A stretch of 64,000 nucleotides of DNA from Oenanthe sinensis. Its lineage: Eukaryota > Streptophyta > Magnoliopsida > Apiales > Apiaceae. The position numbers and the translations under genes are program-made. The notes beneath the pieces were generated by a model. The model worked only from the letters and a program-made list of their open reading frames with translations, did not search any database and had not been told where the DNA came from. Shown here one piece after another: positions 57,991 through 64,000 of the stretch (the first letter of the stretch is position 1; the number at the start of each line of letters is the position of its first letter). Location of the stretch: the NCBI GenBank assembly GCA_028671895.1, contig CM053796.1:23992860-24056859 (forward strand), in the 5' to 3' direction.

Positions 57991-58370
57991 GGTTGATATG
58001 GAATAGCAATCAAATACTATTTCCATTTACAATTTCCCCCAAAAGCAATTAAATAAAATTAGCTACTAGAGGATAACTCAACTAATATACAAGAAACAAT
58101 TAAAGTACTGGACATGAAAATAATATACAAAAGGTTCTGGAGAGATATAATCAGTTAAATCCAGATTTCTTGAGTTGCTGAAAATGAATGATGAATTTCT
58201 GAATTTCATTTTCCTTTAGCTTCCTCCATTTCAAGGTTCTTCAAAGATGGGGTTCTTTCAATAAAGAAACAAATCATTAGTAAAGACTTCTGACCAATCA
58301 TTCTTGTTCATCTTGCAATTCGAACTAGAACATACAGCTCTCTATGTTCCCCATAAGAGGTCAACTCATT

Positions 58371-59225
58371 CTCCCCTTAAGGTTGTTCTCTCTTGGAATG
58401 AAAGTCACTTCCTCTTTTTCTTCAGGATGTTCTATTTCCAGGAAACATATTTTTCTTTCTTCCCTGCACTACTCCACTGACTTCATCTATCACTGAAACA
58501 AGAAATAGAACACACTTGGACACTTCTCAGATGCCCCTTGAAAATCTCCTTCGCATTCTTCTTTACCCAGAAAACTTCTACTTAGCAAAAACTCCCCCTG
58601 AGTTGATACTCTTCAAAGAAATCTTCATTTTCATTCATTGATCGTGCTAGAAAGAATTCTTCTGCCGAACCTCTCCTAAGAATGTTCCAAGGACAGATCT
58701 TCAAACAAATAGAGCAAAATCCCTTAGATATCTTTTCAGAATAAGATATAACACTGCAAACCAAGATGTTAAGATTCTCCATAACTTCTCCCCTTAGTAC
58801 GACATGTAACTTCTTCCCAATTGACAAAAAGTAACTTCTCCACTTCAGACGAAAAATCAGTTAAATCTACAACACCTTTAGGGATTAGGCTCCAACCAAT
58901 TACTAAGAAACTCCCCCTTAGTAATTTCTCCATTGCATCACTAAGGTTTCAATTTTATCTAATTCTCCCCGTTAGTTCATGCAAGCTCCAATCCACCCTT
59001 GTGTCTTTAGATATCCTCTAAGTAACCTCCACAAGATAGGATTGACAGATCTCATTTCTTGTATCACCAAGAGATCTCGTTTCTTGTATCACTAAATTCT
59101 CCCCCTTAGTTGAGAATGTCCTTTAAAACAATAAAAGTATCATCTACATTCAATCGAAAAAGAAACTCTCCTCCAATTGAATATAAAATCCTCCTTAGGC
59201 CTAAAAATTAATGTCTCCCCCTTTG
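58371..59225 (-). repeat. Seven dispersed polypurine-like words (minus strand CTAAGGGGGAGA)
   Basis: Plus-strand ctccccttaa, ctccccctgag, tctccccttag, ctccccctta, tctccccgttag, tctcccccttagttgag and tctccccctttgagatt occur near 58,371, 58,592, 58,788, 58,911, 58,964, 59,099 and 59,213. They resemble the E4 polypurine tract at 57,977. The neighbouring word gatctcatttcttgtatcac is also duplicated (59,049 and 59,075). Confidence 0.65.
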
Positions 59226-59691
59226 AGATTGAGAACAACATAAATTAATAGACCCAAAGGTAATAGTTTGGACATTCCCACTAAGCTTCAGCTAGACTCT
59301 TCTTCAGCTTGTCTTCCAGAAAAGAATCTCTTCAACATTTCAGAGCTGGAAAATTCAGTAACAGGATTCAAGCATAGTAGCAAGGTTAGTGTTTGGTCTA
59401 TGGTTTCCTCACTTCTACTACGTTCTGTTGGTGTTTACACTTTCAAGCGTAAGTGTTCCACTCATTTCTCTCCCTATTTCTCTCACTCAAGTGTATCACT
59501 CCCTCACTTCACTCAAGTGTTTCTCTCCCTTACTTGCACTCATTCCATTTATAGCAATTTGTACCTGCAAGTAAATCCATGCTAGTCTCACCAAGATATT
59601 ATGGATCGTTGACTATAACATGTTGTCGATCACTAAAGATCTAGGTTCTGAGATGGAATCTCAGACAGGGTTTCAGTTAGGCCGTCACCCA

Positions 59692-60000
59692 ACTCACCAT
59701 GAGCAAATCCATGCACACATGGCTCGTCGTCGGGGAATAACTCTTCTGAAATTAGAATCTCCTCCATTCCAGGAGTGACTGAAATCCCAACACCCTGATC
59801 CTCAAAAGACTCATCAAATTGGTAAACCAACTGAATCATAGTCTACGAGTTGTTGCTCAGCTACTTTCAGCATCAACAATCTCCCCATATGCAAATCCAT
59901 GCACTGGATCGTTGAATGTGGTATGCGTCTAGCAGCTATCTAAGCATCAACCGACTCCCCATATGCAAATCCATGCACTGGATCGTTGACGGTGATATGC
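59692..60000. repeat. 72-bp direct repeat with a third diverged copy
   Basis: ctccccatatgcaaatccat followed by gcactggatcgttga and a tatgc ending occurs at about 59,881 and again at about 59,953. A looser copy (caccatgagcaaatccatgca) lies at about 59,695. No protein is supported. Confidence 0.75.
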
Positions 60001-61422
60001 CTTTAAGTTTTGAGCGATCCATGTATTCTAGAACTTGAATTCCTGGGAGAGTAGACGTGTATAAACATCTCTCTCAATCACCTGTGAAGATGAATTAACT
60101 CACTATTTTCAGTCATGGAAAACTGTTAGTGATTGCCTCTCAACATCAACAGATTGCTCTGCGGATGTGAAATCCCATTAGGGAACTAGGACTGTTCCTC
60201 CTAGGAAGGTTGACAAGGATTCTAATATATGGCAAGAAATCCAAGTTTCCCTCAAACGCCTGTGAAGGTGGCTCAACAACTTCATTCACCGTGAATGGTA
60301 AACAAAGAAGTTTAACGGTTTTACCTATACCTCACAATGTGCACTTCTTGCAATGTGTCCTCACAATTGTTAGTCCCAAGAGAGGCTAGAGAACTGTTAG
60401 GTCCTATAACATCCCTTAGAAGCAAAAACTTTAGGTTTACCATCAGCGTGAATGCTTTTGGTGTGCTTGACTCATTACAAGGTGCTCTGGCTGACGAACG
60501 AATTTTCAATGAAATCACCCTGTTGAGAGAGTTCATCAGAAACGGTTGAATTGCCTTTTCAGCTCTGTATCCTTTTGAGAGAATACAGATGAGCTACAGA
60601 TACATCAATTTGTATACTTCTTTCCTTCTCGAGAGGTAGAGCTGTGGGTGCACTTCCGACTTCATCCTTATTTGCTGCATCAAGTGCAGTTTCTTCCTTA
60701 ACAACCGCTAATCTACATAAGTTCCTTATATCACCAAGGGTTGAAAGTTTGAATTAGAATGATAGTGTTTGGTACTAAGGCCTTGGTTAGAAATTGATGG
60801 ATTATTCAACTTCTAGACCTTCCCCTATAGCCACTAAGGCCAAGCCATTACGGCTAAATAGATAGAGTTGATCAGAGCTATATAAAATTTGGTAGAGTAT
60901 GATTAAACTTATTCTCTATTCCTTCTCAGAAATATAGCATCAGAGCAATGTGTCCTCAAGAAACAATGCACTAGAGCTAAAATATGGGAATTAATAAAGA
61001 ATAGATAAAAGAATATTAAGCCAAATTTCATAAACTCACAATTTTGAAAAAAAAAGTTTAACAGATTAACAAAAGTGTTCTTTTGAATTTCTCTTCGACA
61101 AATATCCAATTGAAATTCAACTCTTTTAACAAAAACATTTTGATTAATAACTCAAATCTATTTCATCTTGCTCACTGTATGTTTTCAGAAATTATTTTGC
61201 AATTCATTCTTATCGGATATTATCTCCGACTTAAAACATAAATCATTTAAAAAAAAATCGAATGAATGCTTTAGTCATACAGTCCAAGGCACTAATCCCA
61301 AAGCAAACAACCATTGTTTTAATACTACAGGTCAATGTGAAACAGACATTAACAAGAGTTTTGAAAAACGTTTTACCAATAGTTGATACCTCAAGATCAA
61401 AACAATTTACTCAAATAAAATA

Positions 61423-62439
61423 GCCTGATACCATGCAACCTAAGTTACAAGTTATCAAGTAACTTTATTTAAACAAATCGTGGAGAGAGAACATTTTTCA
61501 TTACAAAACATTTAGAGAGAGAGAGGATATATGATTTAGAGAAAGATAATCCTCAAGAAATGTTCTCTTTCAAAGGGAGTAAAAAAACTTTTAGTGGCTT
61601 TTCATTCTCTGGCAAATGAATGCATGTTTAGATAAAACAATTTTAACAAGAAATAGACAAGAAATTTCTTTATGCATTCAAGTTCTAAAGAATGAAAAAC
61701 ATATGTTAATACTAATGAATTATCAAAGATATGAATGACAAGACATTCAAAAGTACTAGCATCATTCAATCATTTTGTAATAAAATGCATCTTACTATAA
61801 AACAATCAAGCACATAATATACTTACATTATGCTAGACAATTACCATTTGTCGCTTGAAACAAACACATATTGCAATATAGATCATGGTAATTCTAAAGC
61901 ATAAAACATAAGCATCCGCTAAACACTGAACATACATTGACCAAATGACAGCATTTAACTTCTTACACTACATCTTAATAATTATCACATAAGCATATTG
62001 AAAATACTCATGACAATCAGAATGTATGTAAGCTCGAGGTACTAGTTGCATCAGAGATCAAATACCTTTAAATATTAATTTTAAAATTTATGATCTTTGA
62101 CAACCCCTCGCGATGTAGTAACTTACTTTCAATATCAGTGTTTTTGAAATAATCTTTTTGTCACTTAGTGCAGAAATTCTAAGTGACATCACTAATATCA
62201 AAAGAATGACAACTAATATTAATGGATTTTGCAAAAGACATGAATTACATCACTTAAACTACATATTAAGTGGTTCCATTAATATTAGCATTAAACAATT
62301 AAAAGTAAATAAAATTACAATTAATTAATAAATACAAATACTTATGCTGAAACATTTGATACATATAGCATGAATAACATATGACAGCACAAAGTACGAG
62401 ATCCTGGATATAAATTGACTATACAAAGAGATGCTACAA
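61423..62439 (-). mobile_element. Possible 5' LTR edge with primer-site-like sequence, minus orientation
   Basis: Plus-strand gcctgatacca (61423-61433) reads TGGTATCAGGC on the minus strand, close to the initiator tRNA-Met primer site. The adjoining sequence would give an LTR ending GGTTGCA. The far end could be the aca at 62,436-62,438. It does not resemble the E4 LTR, so it would belong to another element. Weak evidence. Confidence 0.25.
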
Positions 62440-63417
62440 TGTTAGGTCCCTAGGTCCCGGGTGATCATAGGTAATCTCATAATGATAATATTGAGTCCCG
62501 GGTGGTCACACGCCAAACATTAATCAGTTCCTAGAGATCGTAGACATCTAAATAGCATGAACACTCTCTATAAACATTACATTTAAATAAATCAATATTA
62601 GACTAGAGTGACATACCTTAGTCAATAGAGCTTTTACTGGTGTATGATCGTTGAATGAACAATTACTCCTCTTTGCCCTAGAGATCGAATGTTTACTCCT
62701 TTCGAGATCGAACGTTTACTCCTTTTGGACAGGAATAACTTTTCAGCTACCAGTTAACATTGTTCCTCGAAACAATACCACGCTCATCCAGACGGAAACT
62801 GCATTACCTTCAACACCAAAATATTTCCTTGTAGATATTGGTCTTGGCAGCAACTTCACTAAACTCAGCACTCTAGAAACCAGTAGTCTTGACACTAGCA
62901 GAGTAGAACCAAAAAAAAAAACTCCGAACTACCCTTCAGCTTCTGTATCAATACCAAGTCTTCATGTGGATTGATTCCTTGCGCTAAGTGTATCTGCCTC
63001 TGGTTTAATTGAGTTAGTTCCTTGATTCGAACCGTCCTCAATCTTGATTAGTTAGTACATCTTCAGTCTTCATTGAATTCACTCAGAAAAACCAATGAAA
63101 TACTCTTATACATGCACGACCAATCACTACTCTACTACCCAGATTCATCAAGAACTGACTCTAGGAAATGTTGTTACACAAAACCCTTTGTCATGACAGA
63201 TGTGTCCTTAATGTTTCTTTAGATATTCAGTGGGTAGAGTAGTCTTCTTCAAATATGATTGAGATCATCTTGCATTATTTTTAAATTGACAATTTCCTTT
63301 CTAATATGCAATCACTCAATCTGGATCACTCAGTGCTCCTAAGAATCTCAACTCTTACTCAATGAGCACTGCTAGCCTTTGAGCATCAAACACGACTAGT
63401 TGATCCAACTTACTGAT
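62440..63417 (-). mobile_element. Probable LTR of another SIRE-type element, minus orientation
   Basis: The left edge tgttaggtccc is the same word that begins E3 and, with one change, E4 on the plus strand. About 980 bases later, ctccccctatg (63419-63429) gives a polypurine tract on the minus strand (CATAGGGGGAG). Order and spacing fit a 3' LTR whose internal part runs to the right, out of the window. No second LTR copy is available to prove it. Confidence 0.45.
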
Positions 63418-64000
63418 GCTCCCCCTATGATGCTGCTTGCAGCTTTTCTTCATCTGGTGTCATCTGATCTTGAGCCCTAAACAGGATGTCAACCTTTAGA
63501 AATTCAGAGCTAAAATCAAACGAATGCTAGGGAGCTTGATGATGATGTTCACTGCATCTAGATCATCTTAAATCAATCACAGACTCTGTGTAAGCTCTTA
63601 ACTCCAAATAAGGTAGCCTTCCATCACACCATGTGACTTCAGGCATGATTAATCTTACTTGATGTCTTCTCTTTACATTTGCTGATTAGACTTGCTGTGT
63701 CAAATGATTCAGCCGTAGTGAATAGGAAACCTTAACTCTATCCATTATCCTTGTAATTCCACTCAAGGTCTGGATTTCCCTATTAACTCCTCCATTTAGT
63801 CATGAAGTCCGGAAACTGAACTTTACTCTAGAATACTCCTTTCAGTGCAGACATAACATAGAACTTCATTCGTCAACAAATTCCATTACCTGCCCTCAAA
63901 GTGTTCTTACAGCAATCTGCCTAATCCTTTGAATGTGATTAATCACTGAGATGCTTCATCTATCGAATGCATGAACAAACACCAAAACTAAACAGGGTAG
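63418..64000 (-). other. Start of internal region of the 62,440 element, possible ORF end
   Basis: On the minus strand a short open stretch (about 63,520 down to 63,424) ends in DQMTPDEEKLQAAS and a stop that overlaps the polypurine tract. This is a plausible C-terminus of an envelope-position protein but too short to identify. The rest to the window end shows nothing recognisable. Confidence 0.25.

Larger units (their letters stand above)
57991..61422 (-). other. E4 internal region, non-coding as far as can be seen
   Basis: Expected to hold the envelope-position ORF on the minus strand, but no fragment with clear similarity to the E1 or E2 proteins was recognised. Short ORFs on both strands are not supported. 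Repeats at 58,371-59,225 and 59,692-60,000 are listed separately. From 60,600 to 61,422 the sequence is AT-rich and featureless. The region may be a strongly decayed internal part or several further nested pieces. Confidence 0.4.

Noticed and set aside
60321..60549. ORFs on both strands near 60,400
   Set aside because: Roughly 70 codons each, mutually overlapping on opposite strands, with no recognisable domain.
61434..62439. 5' LTR partner of the E4 LTR at 56,519-57,976
   Set aside because: Neither end matches the E4 LTR ends, so the two cannot be a pair.
62651..62974. 107-codon ORF
   Set aside because: Falls within the probable LTR at 62,440-63,417, contains an A run giving a Lys patch, and resembles no family.

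Overview
The window is nuclear DNA of a eudicot plant. Two host genes with GT-AG introns (a calcineurin B-like calcium sensor and a two-B3-domain REM-type regulator) sit next to about 55 kb of nested LTR retrotransposons. No species call is made. The host loci occupy positions 1-9,340: the last three coding exons of a CBL1/CBL9-like gene (225-938), a repeat-bearing intergenic stretch, and a five-exon B3 gene (4,340-8,774, 506 codons) whose exon phases close perfectly and whose first intron carries a foldback element.

From about 9,340 to 16,956 lie two broken Ty1/copia elements of the SIRE/Maximus type, both reading on the minus strand. E6 is a partial 3' LTR, polypurine tract and decayed envelope-position ORF, hit by a small tRNA-derived SINE with a perfect 16-bp target duplication. 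E5 is a 3' LTR plus part of the envelope-position ORF, truncated at an (AT)n tract.

From about 17,000 to 56,518 is a nest four levels deep on the plus strand. E0 is an old copia element (5' LTR before 18,753; leader, gag and pol remnants from 50,134). E1 (18,767-50,133; LTRs 764/763 bp) landed in E0's primer-binding site. E2 (26,309-44,967; LTRs 1,157/1,155 bp, almost identical) landed in E1's envelope-position ORF, with target duplication GATTT. E3, a 3.5-kb minus-strand solo LTR (30,892-34,420, target duplication GAGTG), landed in the E2 protease/integrase region. A further solo-LTR-like block lies in E0's leader (51,890-53,661). E0 is cut at 56,518 by E4, a minus-strand SIRE-type element whose 3' LTR is 56,519-57,976. 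From there to the end the DNA is non-coding and retroelement-derived, with one more probable LTR at 62,440-63,417.

E1 and E2 share one plan: LTR, initiator-Met-tRNA primer site, gag with CCHC knuckles, protease-integrase-RT-RNase H in another frame, a long envelope-position ORF, polypurine tract, LTR. Both are disabled by visible lesions. The most unusual signals are (i) family-specific short motifs scattered through LTR, non-coding and coding parts (CAGAGTCT/AGACTCTG in E1 and E5; TTCGACTT/TTCTACTT in E2), (ii) a 49-bp module used as tandem arrays in both the LTR and the internal spacer of E2, and (iii) an identical 17-nt spacing between the gag stop and a GCAG|GG junction at the start of pol in E1 and E2.
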